From a virus: a stretch of DNA of 27,968 nt. The stretch spans positions 1 to 27,968 of the IMG/VR virus record IMGVR_UViG_3300045738_001556. One strand, given 5' to 3'. The notes under the pieces were generated by a model that saw nothing but the letters and a program-made list of their open reading frames with translations, was not told the DNA's origin and searched no databases. Positions 1 through 5,586 of this stretch are shown in pieces. The position numbers and the translations under genes were made by a program. Within the stretch, counting starts at the first letter, position 1; each line of letters starts with the position of its first letter.

Positions 1-72
1 TCGTCGTTGGTTTCTGGCAGAAGGGGCGGCGTCGGCGCGGCGTCGGACGCGGCGCGGCGCGTCATCGGTCAT
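1..72 (-). CDS. Possible N-terminus of an Arg-rich protein, cut by the window edge
   Basis: A minus-strand reading frame opens at an ATG at 72 and runs without a stop to base 1. It encodes a short Arg/Ala-rich, low-complexity N-terminus (MTDDAPRRVRRR...). It is only 24 codons long, GC-rich, and lacks the CACC-type leader seen at neighbouring starts. It may be a chance open frame in GC-rich DNA. Sequence to the left of the window would decide. Confidence is low. Confidence 0.2.
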   Translation of the reverse strand, partial: MTDDAPRRVRRRADAAPSARNQRR

Positions 73-120
73 CGCAGCTTCTGCCTTGATGCGCACCCAC
101 CAGAGCACCACCTAACGAAC

Positions 121-138
121 CTAACGTCTGATGGGTAG
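121..138 (-). repeat. 18-bp CGTTAG-ended intergenic element, copy 1
   Basis: On the minus strand this reads CTACCCATCAGACGTTAG. It differs by one base from the copy at 3834-3851. It fits the consensus CT-N-(A/C)-CC-(A/C)-TC-NNN-CGTTAG shared by eight intergenic copies in the GC-rich arm. It lies about 145 bases beyond the stop of the 284-598 gene and points in that gene's direction of transcription. A second CTAACG sits immediately beside it at 112-117. Confidence 0.65.
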
Positions 139-210
139 CGACACCACTTCACTTCCTGCCTAACCCTCACGCCTCACGCCTCGTCATCATCCTCCTACTT
201 CCTGCCCTAC

Positions 211-229
211 GTATCCGCTCGACGGATAC
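211..229. other. Perfect 7-bp inverted repeat
   Basis: GTATCCG and CGGATAC (211-217 and 223-229) are separated by five bases. It sits just beyond the longer hairpin at 233-260, so minus-strand transcripts leaving the 284-598 gene would carry two stem-loops in a row. There is no T-run, so intrinsic termination is uncertain. A protein-binding site is an alternative. Confidence 0.5.
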
Positions 230-232
230 AGA

Positions 233-260
233 CGAGGACGAGCGGTGAGACTCGTCCTCG
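233..260 (-). terminator. 10-bp hairpin downstream of the 284-598 gene
   Basis: CGAGGACGAG (233-242) and CTCGTCCTCG (251-260) are perfect complements around an 8-base loop. The hairpin begins 23 bases after the stop codon of the minus-strand gene at 284-598, a usual terminator position. No U-tract follows, so this may be a Rho-independent-like terminator without its tail, or an mRNA 3'-end stabiliser. Confidence 0.4.
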
Positions 261-283
261 GACCTAACGGTGAACCCCTAAGC

Positions 284-598
284 CTAGATTTGGCCGTTTT
301 CGTCGAGGATGCCGCTGCTGTCATGCATCCCGAAGTCGGCTAGCTGCTCGGTGATCGAAGGCCACTTTTTGCTCTCGGTTGGTGTCGGTACAGGGATCAC
401 GGCGATGGAGCGGGCGATGGCGCGGTCGGTCTTACCCATGCCGAGGTTTAGCGAGACGAGTTGGTCGGTGAGGTCTCCTGCTCCGCCTTCGAATGGGTCT
501 TCGTCTAACGCCCGAAGGATAGCGAGCTTAGCGATCATGGCTTGATTAAGCTCTTGCATGGAAGAGAGGACGGCGAGTTTGATGGTGTCTGTGTGCAT
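284..598 (-). CDS. Hypothetical protein, 104 aa
   Basis: I do not recognise this protein. It is mostly helical in appearance: residues 1-35 form an Ala/Leu/Met-rich helix (MHTDTIKLAVLSSM...). A Gly-rich turn follows, then a Pro-rich stretch around residues 67-77. It has no signal peptide, membrane segment or catalytic motif. The start at 598 is preceded by an A/C-rich leader containing AAACCAAACCACAC rather than a Shine-Dalgarno. It is the last of the minus-strand genes in the GC-rich arm and is followed by a 10-bp hairpin. Its codons include CGTTAG hexamers like its neighbours. The overlapping plus-strand frame is taken as a shadow because the flanking genes, leader and terminator all agree with the minus strand. 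Confidence 0.6.
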   Translation of the reverse strand: MHTDTIKLAVLSSMQELNQAMIAKLAILRALDEDPFEGGAGDLTDQLVSLNLGMGKTDRAIARSIAVIPVPTPTESKKWPSITEQLADFGMHDSSGILDENGQI

Positions 599-622
599 AA
601 CGGTCGTGTGGTTTGGTTTAGT

Positions 623-640
623 CTAACGGATGAGGGTGAG
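623..640 (-). repeat. 18-bp CGTTAG-ended intergenic element, copy 2
   Basis: The minus strand reads CTCACCCTCATCCGTTAG. It lies between the stop of the 655-882 gene and the start of the 284-598 gene, oriented with transcription. A further CGTTAG (648-653) lies between it and the upstream stop codon. Confidence 0.65.
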
Positions 641-654
641 TGGTGATCTAACGC

Positions 655-882
655 CTACTTGTTCAGGCGGAGGTAAAGAGCGGTGAGCATACCACGGAGA
701 AAGATGTGGATCTCACGCTTGGTGCCTCGGTCGGAGAGCCAACGGTGGTCGTTCAACATGACGCGGACGCCTCCGTTGCTTTGGTCGAGGCTAACGTAGC
801 TAGCGCTAGCAAGCCCAATTTCGTCGTTGATGCGAGTGACGAGCGTCTTAAGCTCGGTGATGGTGATGGATGGTGTTCTCAT
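655..882 (-). CDS. Hypothetical protein, 75 aa
   Basis: A small protein of unknown function (MRTPSITITELKTLVTRIND...). An N-terminal helix is followed by a beta-like stretch (SYVSLDQSNGGVRVMLND) and a C-terminal hydrophobic/basic helix (REIHIFLRGMLTALYLRLNK). The pattern is reminiscent of small phage or plasmid accessory proteins, but I cannot assign a family. The start is well supported: the leader AAAAACCACCATC runs directly into ATG, one of the clearest CACC-type leaders in the window. The stop TAG lies 2 bases before a CGTTAG hexamer. It is probably co-transcribed with its minus-strand neighbours. Confidence 0.6.
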   Translation of the reverse strand: MRTPSITITELKTLVTRINDEIGLASASYVSLDQSNGGVRVMLNDHRWLSDRGTKREIHIFLRGMLTALYLRLNK

Positions 883-921
883 GATGGTGGTTTTTCTAAC
901 GGTTTAGTGGATAGTGGTGGA

Positions 922-939
922 CTAACGCCCGATGGTGAG
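922..939 (-). repeat. 18-bp CGTTAG-ended intergenic element, copy 3
   Basis: The minus strand reads CTCACCATCGGGCGTTAG, which matches the copy at 3787-3804 at 17 of 18 positions. It lies between the stop of the 949-2010 gene and the start of the 655-882 gene. A second CGTTAG (896-901) follows just before the next leader. Confidence 0.65.
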
Positions 940-948
940 TGGAAAGAC

Positions 949-2010
949 TTACGCCTTATGGGTGAGTGCGGTACTAAGGCGCATCATGACCGCTTGAGCT
1001 AAGATGCTCTGAAGCTCGATCGACTCGTCTTCGGTCATGGGTTGGCGTTGAGCCGCGTCTAGCTCGGTGAGATCCGTCTCGGTGATCATCATGATCAAAC
1101 GGTCGTCGAGTGAGTCGTACTCGTCAGAGAAGAGCAAAGCATCGGCGATGCGGGTCACATCGACATCGAGCTTGCCATTAGCGAAGACGAGCGAGGGTGA
1201 CTCGACCGTGGTCATGGCGTATGAGACGTCGACCTTCGGATGAATGGGTGTGGGTGCGGACGTGAGTTCTAACGGCGGACCACTCAGCAAATCGGCGCGG
1301 CGTCCCACCTCATCGAGGCATCGGTCGATGAAGAGGGCACGAGCATCACCCTCGATGTCTAACGCTTCAAAGTGAGCCATGAGAGCTGCTGCTGCCTCGA
1401 TCACGATGTGGGTGGGTGTACCCGACCGACGAGCCACGACGAGGACGAAAGCGAGCTGGGCGATGTCGGCCTCCTCTAACGGTGAGAAGCTTGGTGTTGG
1501 TCTAACGGCCACTGGCTTTGGTGGAAGACCTAACGCCTCACGGACTAGGGCGTCGTCGCTGCTGACGGCGGACGTCTCGGCGTAAGCCTCACGTCGTGGG
1601 ACCCGCATGTCGTCGGGTAGAAAGCCACCAGACCACTCGGCGAAGTCGGCTTTGATGACGGCGATGGCCGCATCGCGTCTAACGTGTGCTGGTGAGTCGA
1701 TGTTGACCTCGCCATCGTCGAGGTCGTGTGGTTCGTCGGCGTCGGCTGCTGCATGGACGTCGGCGTGGTCGTCGCCTTCCATGGCTGCGATCTCAGCCGA
1801 GCCATAAACCTCGGGGTCTGGTGACTCACTGGTCTGACGTGAGGTGATGCGGATCTTGCGATACCCCTCGTCTATCCAGTTTTCGCGCTCGGTCTCTAGC
1901 TCACTAACGCAGTCTGGGCGAGCAAATGAGCCATAGAGGACGACCTGCTCGTCGCAGCTGCCGTGTGTGGCGGTGATCTCGTGGTATGTGTGTGTGGTCG
2001 GTGTGGTCAT
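949..2010 (-). CDS. Hypothetical acidic protein, 353 aa, with a C-terminal module shared with two neighbours
   Basis: This is the largest gene of the GC-rich arm; its function is unknown. Residues 1-70 look like a compact domain (VVLYGSFARPDC, ENWIDEGYRKIRI, DPEVYGSAE) of a type I associate with small phage accessory proteins, but I cannot name it. Residues 75-125 are acidic and low complexity (DDHADVHAAADADEPHD). The middle is Ala-rich and helical. The last ~75 residues (from about LDVDVTRIADALL) align by eye with most of the 92-aa product at 3431-3709 and the C-terminus of the protein at 2220-3020. The start at 2010 follows an ACCACAACCACAC leader. Internal CGTTAG hexamers give it unusual TTA Leu codons for GC-rich DNA. 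Confidence 0.65.
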   Translation of the reverse strand: MTTPTTHTYHEITATHGSCDEQVVLYGSFARPDCVSELETERENWIDEGYRKIRITSRQTSESPDPEVYGSAEIAAMEGDDHADVHAAADADEPHDLDDGEVNIDSPAHVRRDAAIAVIKADFAEWSGGFLPDDMRVPRREAYAETSAVSSDDALVREALGLPPKPVAVRPTPSFSPLEEADIAQLAFVLVVARRSGTPTHIVIEAAAALMAHFEALDIEGDARALFIDRCLDEVGRRADLLSGPPLELTSAPTPIHPKVDVSYAMTTVESPSLVFANGKLDVDVTRIADALLFSDEYDSLDDRLIMMITETDLTELDAAQRQPMTEDESIELQSILAQAVMMRLSTALTHKA

Positions 2011-2034
2011 GGTGTGTATGTGTGTGGTTGTGGT

Positions 2035-2196
2035 CTAACGGTGGCTAGAGTAGCCAGAAAGGATTTGGGACATGCGCTGCTGATACGCGAGGGTCGCGAG
2101 TCGGTCGCGTCTCTGGGTGACCAGAAAGCTAACGGCAAAGTAGAGAGGAAGGCCGAAGCCGAGGAGGAACAAGAAGAGGTCGAGTAGAGTGGTCAT
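2035..2196 (-). CDS. Small membrane protein, 53 aa
   Basis: Residues 2-27 are a strongly hydrophobic helix (TTLLDLFLFLLGFGLPLYFAVSFL). It is followed by a basic, presumably cytoplasmic tail (TQRRDRLATLAYQQRMSQIL...). A single-pass inner-membrane protein is likely; the role is unknown, and phage membrane proteins of this size include lysis or superinfection-exclusion proteins. The longer open frame reaching 2805 is rejected because its upstream part is Arg-rich out-of-frame sequence. The ATG at 2196 follows the 2220-3020 gene by 23 bases. Its TAG stop (2035-2037) lies inside a CGTTAG hexamer. Confidence 0.55.
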   Translation of the reverse strand: MTTLLDLFLFLLGFGLPLYFAVSFLVTQRRDRLATLAYQQRMSQILSGYSSHR

Positions 2197-2201
2197 AGCG
2201 T

Positions 2202-2219
2202 CTAACGGTGGATGGTGAG
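2202..2219 (-). repeat. 18-bp CGTTAG-ended intergenic element, copy 4
   Basis: The minus strand reads CTCACCATCCACCGTTAG. It directly abuts the TAA stop of the 2220-3020 gene and fills nearly the whole 23-base gap before the next ATG. Confidence 0.65.
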
Positions 2220-3020
2220 TTAAGCGGATGCGAGGATGCGAGTGGCGCGGACGCGGATCTCGGCGAGAGCTGCGTCGTTGAGTGCGTTGCTGGTGTCGTC
2301 GTCGCTGTTGACTAACGCCCAAAAGTGAGCCACGTAGATCGGGGACGAGTCGCCGAGCGTCTCGGTGAGCCAGCAATCGTCGTCGAGCGTGGTGTCGCCA
2401 TCGGTCACACACTCGGCGAGGGTCTCGGCGACGTCGGTCATCTCGGCGTCGGCGTGGTCGGCGAGCCAACGCTCCTCTGGTGAGCGCTCGTCGGTGGTGA
2501 GCGAGTCTAGGCGAGCGAGGGCATGAGTCCAGATCTCGATCTGCGTCGCCTTCAGCTCGTATGGCTCGGATGCCTCGACCCACTCGGCTCCTAACGCCTC
2601 GGTGGCGAGGTCGACCCAAATGCGACTGAGGGTGGCGTATGGCTCGTCGGCGTCGAGGTCGGCATCGGCCATCGAGCGGAGGTCGGTGGCCATCGAGGTC
2701 AAACGGTCGAGGGGTGAGCGTAGAGGGTGACCGAACGAGGCGACGAGGCGAGTCTGGAGGACGCGGCATCGGGCGAGCCACTCGGCTCCCTCTAGTGTGG
2801 GCCACATTACCGAGTCGGCTGCGATGTCGGCGAGGTCAGCAGCTTCTGTGACTACGCCCGCAAGCGTTACATGGAAGGTCGGCTCGTCGCATTCGGTGAT
2901 GACCACGCGGCCATCGTCGGTGGCGGACGCGTGGTGGTGGTCAGGAAGGATGGCTTGGAGACGCGAGGCGAGGCACGTGGCTTGCTGGTGATCTGGGTGG
3001 CGTGTGGCTTGGTTGGTCAT
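2220..3020 (-). CDS. Hypothetical acidic protein, 266 aa
   Basis: I do not recognise this protein. The start is set at ATG 3020 (MTNQATRHPDHQ...) because the leader there contains CATCACCACCGAGACCACC, matching other starts, whereas an upstream in-frame ATG near 3104 lacks one. The N-terminus is His-rich (ILPDHHHASATDD). The body is acidic and helical with many Asp, Glu and Ala residues. The last ~70 residues (DVAETLAECVTDGDTTLDDD... IRVRATRILASA) follow the same pattern as the C-terminus of the 353-aa protein and the 92-aa protein: V-x3-A, D-x-(S/T)-L-(D/N), an S/T-D-D/E-D/E segment and a final I/M-x2-R helix. It is the first gene of the minus-strand block and is transcribed away from the divergent region. 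Confidence 0.6.
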   Translation of the reverse strand: MTNQATRHPDHQQATCLASRLQAILPDHHHASATDDGRVVITECDEPTFHVTLAGVVTEAADLADIAADSVMWPTLEGAEWLARCRVLQTRLVASFGHPLRSPLDRLTSMATDLRSMADADLDADEPYATLSRIWVDLATEALGAEWVEASEPYELKATQIEIWTHALARLDSLTTDERSPEERWLADHADAEMTDVAETLAECVTDGDTTLDDDCWLTETLGDSSPIYVAHFWALVNSDDDTSNALNDAALAEIRVRATRILASA

Positions 3021-3430
3021 GGTCTGGTGGTCTCGGTGGTGATGGCGGTCGATGCAGCGTGCTCGACCTACCCCAAAGAAACACCACGCGACCCATCGCC
3101 GCAAGAGTCGAGGCGATGCGGGCGATAGGCAGTAGCGTCGCTAATATGCCCCATAAGTCCCGCTTATGGAGATGGCTTACTCAAAAAGAAAACGCGCCCG
3201 CGTGCGCACGCGTGAAAATCAGCTCCAAGGGGTGACGTCAAGATAAGAGTCGCACTCGTGAAAAACAGTAGCGCCGCTTATAGCGAACCATCGAGGCATA
3301 AGCTCGTCTAATGGTTTAGCTCGATGGGTCTTGACCCTTGACTCTGCTTCGCGAGTATGGTGTGATAGGATGGGCGCACCCTGCGCCCGCCACGACCACC
3401 ATCGGTCATCTAACGCCAAAACACAAAGCC
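3021..3430. promoter_or_regulatory. Divergent intergenic region with palindromes
   Basis: No gene fits this ~410-base interval between divergent start codons. It holds several perfect dyads: CCATAAG/CTTATGG (3151-3157, 3163-3169), the 14-bp self-complementary CGCGTGCGCACGCG (3199-3212), and CCATCGAG/CTCGATGG (3288-3295, 3320-3327). These look like operators or structured leader elements flanking divergent promoters. The CACC-type leaders of both flanking genes lie at its ends. Confidence 0.5.
3338..3366 (+). promoter_or_regulatory. Candidate promoter for the 3431 gene
   Basis: TTGACT (3338-3343) is followed after 17 bases by TGTGAT (3361-3366). This matches the spacing of the TTGACA promoters at 4391, 5293 and 7820. 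A second TTGACC lies at 3331. The predicted transcript would begin shortly before the CACGACCACCATC leader of the 3431 gene. The -10 match is weak. Confidence 0.35.
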
Positions 3431-3709
3431 ATGAAGACACCCATCCACATCACCACCACCCACCGATCCGAACGTCTAACGTTCGATGATGAGTCACTCG
3501 ACGCCGAAATCACCCATGCGGCTAACGCCTTCATCGAATGCATCGAGGATAACGACTCGCTGAATAGCAAGCTCATCGAGATCATGAGCTACTGCGACTC
3601 GATCCAGAAAGCCCTAACGGGTCTGATTAGCGACGACGAGGTCAAAGCCGACGCTTTTCAATCGACCGTTTGGTCTGCGATCATGCAACGCATATCCGAC
3701 GATCGTTAG
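3431..3709 (+). CDS. Hypothetical protein, 92 aa, stand-alone copy of the shared C-terminal module
   Basis: This is the only plus-strand gene of the GC-rich arm. The start at 3431 (MKTPIHITTTHRSE) is preferred over an upstream in-frame ATG at 3338 because the CACC-rich leader (CACGACCACCATC) lies between them. From residue ~20 (LDAEITHAANAFIE...) to the end it aligns by eye with the C-termini of the proteins at 949-2010 and 2220-3020, including DSLN/DSLD and the final IMQR helix. It may be an independently expressed partner or antagonist of those proteins; this is inference. Its TAG stop lies inside a CGTTAG hexamer, and the tandem 18-bp array follows 77 bases downstream. Confidence 0.6.
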   Translation: MKTPIHITTTHRSERLTFDDESLDAEITHAANAFIECIEDNDSLNSKLIEIMSYCDSIQKALTGLISDDEVKADAFQSTVWSAIMQRISDDR

Positions 3710-3786
3710 CACTAACGCCAGAAGTCACAGCCATTCTTGACGGTGGCGGTCTGCTCGTGTAGGATGTGCGTATGGTCGGATTCATG

Positions 3787-3877
3787 CTTACCATCGGGCG
3801 TTAGTCGAGCGCTAACCATCTATCGTTAGCTCGCTACCCATCAGTCGTTAGGTCGGAGGCTTACCCTCGGACGTTAG
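3787..3877 (+). repeat. Iteron-like array: four direct copies of the 18-bp element
   Basis: Four direct copies start at 3787, 3812, 3834 and 3860, giving spacings of 25, 22 and 26 bases. Each fits CT-N-(A/C)-CC-(A/C)-TC-NNN-CGTTAG. The copies are CTTACCATCGGGCGTTAG, CTAACCATCTATCGTTAG, CTACCCATCAGTCGTTAG and CTTACCCTCGGACGTTAG. The array occupies the gene-free interval at the junction of the GC-rich and AT-rich parts of the genome and is followed at once by two stem-loops. Tandem direct repeats of this size are typical of replication or partition iterons and operator clusters. Which one applies here is inference. Confidence 0.6.
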
Positions 3878-3882
3878 GCTGG

Positions 3883-3925
3883 ATTAGTGCACAACCGAGC
3901 ACTAATGCACAGGTGATCATTGTGC
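3883..3925. other. Two consecutive stem-loops at the composition boundary
   Basis: ATTAGTGC (3883-3890) pairs with GCACTAAT (3899-3906) around 8 bases. It is followed directly by GCACA (3907-3911) pairing with TGTGC (3921-3925) around 9 bases. A run of eight T lies at 3942-3949, which is too far away for a classic terminator. The pair could be a terminator-like end for the 3431 transcript, or part of an origin with the adjacent array. Confidence 0.45.
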
Positions 3926-4013
3926 CACCTTGTCCCACCCCTTTTTTTTCACAATTTGGAAAGAACTTCAAGAATTTCCAGCTTCGCCCCTCTTCGAATC
4001 ATTCCGCGCAACT

Positions 4014-4313
4014 ATGAAAACACGCCTCCGAACTGACAAAGACAACACCTCCTTCCTAATGTTCATGCCAGTAGGATATGATTTTCCTATTGAGTTGCCA
4101 GTGATCACGGGGGGCAGTAGGGACGTGGCCAACGCGTGGACTTGGAATGGTTCTCTTGATGCTCCGACGCTGAAGCCAAGTGTTAGGACTAAACATGGAC
4201 GCAATAAACCAACGAGTCATCTCTGGTTAGGGGGAGGGATGTGCCGTTATTTGCCTGATTCTACAGATGGAAACGCTGGAAAAACCTTACCCCTCCAAAA
4301 CCTTCCCAGTTGA
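4014..4313 (+). CDS. DUF6527-like protein, 99 aa
   Basis: The sequence WTWNGSLDAPTLKPSV followed by GGGMCRYLPDSTDGNAGKTLPL resembles the small phage family DUF6527. That family has a pattern of W-x-(F/W)-N-G, PT-x-x-PS, then a D-S/C-T/x-H-x-x-AG-x-(T/V)-x-L ending; the family is known but its function is not. The usual Cys-His pair before the glycine is replaced by SHLW here. The ATG at 4014 is used; an upstream TTG at 3930 would add 28 residues unlike the family. There is no clear CACC leader. This is the first gene after the shift from GC-rich to AT-rich sequence. Confidence 0.55.
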   Translation: MKTRLRTDKDNTSFLMFMPVGYDFPIELPVITGGSRDVANAWTWNGSLDAPTLKPSVRTKHGRNKPTSHLWLGGGMCRYLPDSTDGNAGKTLPLQNLPS

Positions 4314-4390
4314 GCATGTTTCCCTACGGAGCCAATCAAATATACCCTCTAGTTTCGGAACAAATATAGTATATAAGTTGAAACAAACAC

Positions 4391-4419
4391 TTGACAAACC
4401 TTAATTTTTAGTCTTTCGT
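4391..4419 (+). promoter_or_regulatory. Early promoter P1 upstream of the deoxyribonucleotidase gene
   Basis: The -35 TTGACA is at 4391-4396. The -10 hexamer after 17 bases would be TTTCGT, a poor match, so the exact -10 is uncertain. The 19 bases 4381-4399 are identical at 18 positions to 5283-5301, the equivalent region of the next promoter, which argues for function. A CACCACC leader (4444-4450) and a start codon follow. Confidence 0.5.
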
Positions 4420-4462
4420 GTAACAAGAATACTAAACGCAAACCACCACCAAACCACTAAAT

Positions 4463-4498
4463 ATGAAACAGAAAACAATATACGCAATCACACAATGA
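4463..4498 (+). CDS. Candidate 11-aa leader peptide
   Basis: An ATG at 4463, directly after the CACCACC leader, opens an 11-codon frame (MKQKTIYAITQ). Its TGA overlaps the ATG of the deoxyribonucleotidase gene in an ATGA arrangement (4495-4498). The leader element is spaced for this short frame rather than for the main gene, so the main gene may be translated by re-initiation. It may instead be unused sequence. Confidence 0.35.
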   Translation: MKQKTIYAITQ

Positions 4499-5127
4499 AA
4501 AGTTTACTAAAATACGGTAGTATCAAATTAATTCTGCTCGACATGGATGGCGTAATTGCTGATTTTCATACTCACATGTTGAAACATATGAACTCTTATA
4601 CTGGGAAAAATTTCACGTTGGAAGATTTGAAAAACTACCCCTGCCTTGCCAAGCTTTATGAATTTGATGATAATGATCATTTTTTCAACGAATTGTTGGT
4701 CTGCCACCCCAATTTTTGGCATGACATGCCTGCATATCCTTGGGCTACAAACCTGATTGACTGGTTACAACAACTAGCACCATTGCGTATTTGCACTTGC
4801 CCCCAGTCCCATCCTGATTCTTGGTCGGGAAAGAGACACTGGTTGAAAAAATACCCTTTTCAATGGACGGAAACGATAATGATGAAGGAAAAAGATATGT
4901 TGGCTCGTCCCGATGTCCTATTGATCGACGACCATAGTGATAACGTTGACAAATTTAAGGCAGCTGGAGGACAGGCGATTAAGGTTTCATCATACTGGAA
5001 TACACCCAATTTATCATATAGCACAGTGCTAGGCGAAATCCGAGATGGTTTGATCAAAATTCACAACAAAACTAAGTCTAATAACCAACTAACAAAACAC
5101 CCCACATACGAGGACGGAGATAAATAA
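4495..5127 (+). CDS. 5'(3')-deoxyribonucleotidase, HAD superfamily
   Basis: At 210 aa this fits the cytosolic type C 5'-nucleotidase family (NT5C). The HAD motifs are in order: motif I LLDMDGVIADF (about residues 14-24, nucleophile and acid/base Asp in DMD), motif II near CTCP (~101-104), a Lys in MMKEKDM and motif IV LLIDD (~142-146). The family removes phosphate from dNMPs in the cytoplasm. In this phage it could drain unwanted dNMPs, such as dAMP if the genome uses base Z, or supply nucleosides; that substrate is inference. The ATG overlaps a short upstream frame, and only 2 bases separate its stop from the next gene. Confidence 0.8.
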   Translation: MKSLLKYGSIKLILLDMDGVIADFHTHMLKHMNSYTGKNFTLEDLKNYPCLAKLYEFDDNDHFFNELLVCHPNFWHDMPAYPWATNLIDWLQQLAPLRICTCPQSHPDSWSGKRHWLKKYPFQWTETIMMKEKDMLARPDVLLIDDHSDNVDKFKAAGGQAIKVSSYWNTPNLSYSTVLGEIRDGLIKIHNKTKSNNQLTKHPTYEDGDK

Positions 5128-5129
5128 TT

Positions 5130-5222
5130 ATGGAAACTATAATTCATTCACTTACATACTTTTATCTCGGCCTAACCTGTGGGTTTGGTTTGTTCTTCCT
5201 CATTAAACTTTATTACTCATAA
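5130..5222 (+). CDS. Small membrane protein, 30 aa
   Basis: A 30-codon frame (METIIHSLTYFYLGLTCGFG...) starts 2 bases after the preceding stop in a TAATTATG arrangement, the same junction found at 5824-5831. Residues 5-29 are one hydrophobic segment rich in Leu, Phe and Tyr, ending KLYYS. It is likely a single-pass membrane peptide co-translated with the deoxyribonucleotidase. The function is unknown. The junction and composition support it despite the size. Confidence 0.5.
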   Translation: METIIHSLTYFYLGLTCGFGLFFLIKLYYS

Positions 5223-5292
5223 TCGTGTCTAATTTTTAATAATACAAACTATAAGTCCTTCTACTACTTTTTTACTATATTAAAACAAACAA

Positions 5293-5321
5293 TTGACAAA
5301 CTTCCTAACTTAGTGTTGATT
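5293..5321 (+). promoter_or_regulatory. Early promoter P2
   Basis: TTGACA (5293-5298) is followed after 17 bases by TTGATT (5316-5321). The upstream AAACAAACAA context repeats that of P1. CACCACCAC (5341-5349) and ATG 5356 follow. Confidence 0.55.
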
Positions 5322-5355
5322 AATGATTCACCCTTAAACCACCACCACAATTATT

Positions 5356-5565
5356 ATGGCTAAAAAAGAAATCACAATCGCGCCAAACCAATACGGCACA
5401 ATATCAGTTCACGAGTTTGGCATTTGGCCAAAATCCTCAGTTCTATCTGGTCAAACTAAAAAGGTGTTCCTTGCAATGTTTGATACCATGGAACTAGCGA
5501 CCGAAGCTTACCCGAAGGCAACTATTGGGGAGCGTTCTGCCCACAACACATTCGACCACCTATAA
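5356..5565 (+). CDS. Hypothetical protein, 69 aa
   Basis: A small soluble protein (MAKKEITIAPNQYGTISVHEFG...), not recognised. It has a short beta-rich N-terminus and the segment FDTMELATEAYPKATIG, a pattern often seen in small phage proteins of unknown role. No cysteines or catalytic motifs are visible. The start is strongly supported by the leader AAACCACCACCACAATTATT directly before ATG and by promoter P2 upstream. It is the first gene of a tight run 5356-6557. Confidence 0.65.
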   Translation: MAKKEITIAPNQYGTISVHEFGIWPKSSVLSGQTKKVFLAMFDTMELATEAYPKATIGERSAHNTFDHL

Positions 5566-5586
5566 AACCCAAACCCACAACACATC

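Noticed and set aside
706-1002. Plus-strand frames across the GC-rich arm
   Set aside because: They are antisense shadows typical of GC-rich DNA. Leaders, stop-codon spacing and the 18-bp elements all follow the minus strand.
2035-2805. Long minus-strand frame of 256 aa
   Set aside because: Its upstream part is Arg/Pro/His-rich out-of-frame sequence overlapping the 2220-3020 gene. Only the last 53 codons, from ATG 2196, look real.
3787-3877. CRISPR-like repeat array
   Set aside because: The repeats are degenerate 18-mers with only 4-8 bases between them, which leaves no room for spacers.
3930-4013. TTG start extending the DUF6527-like protein
   Set aside because: The extra 28 residues do not resemble the family, and the ATG at 4014 precedes the recognisable part.
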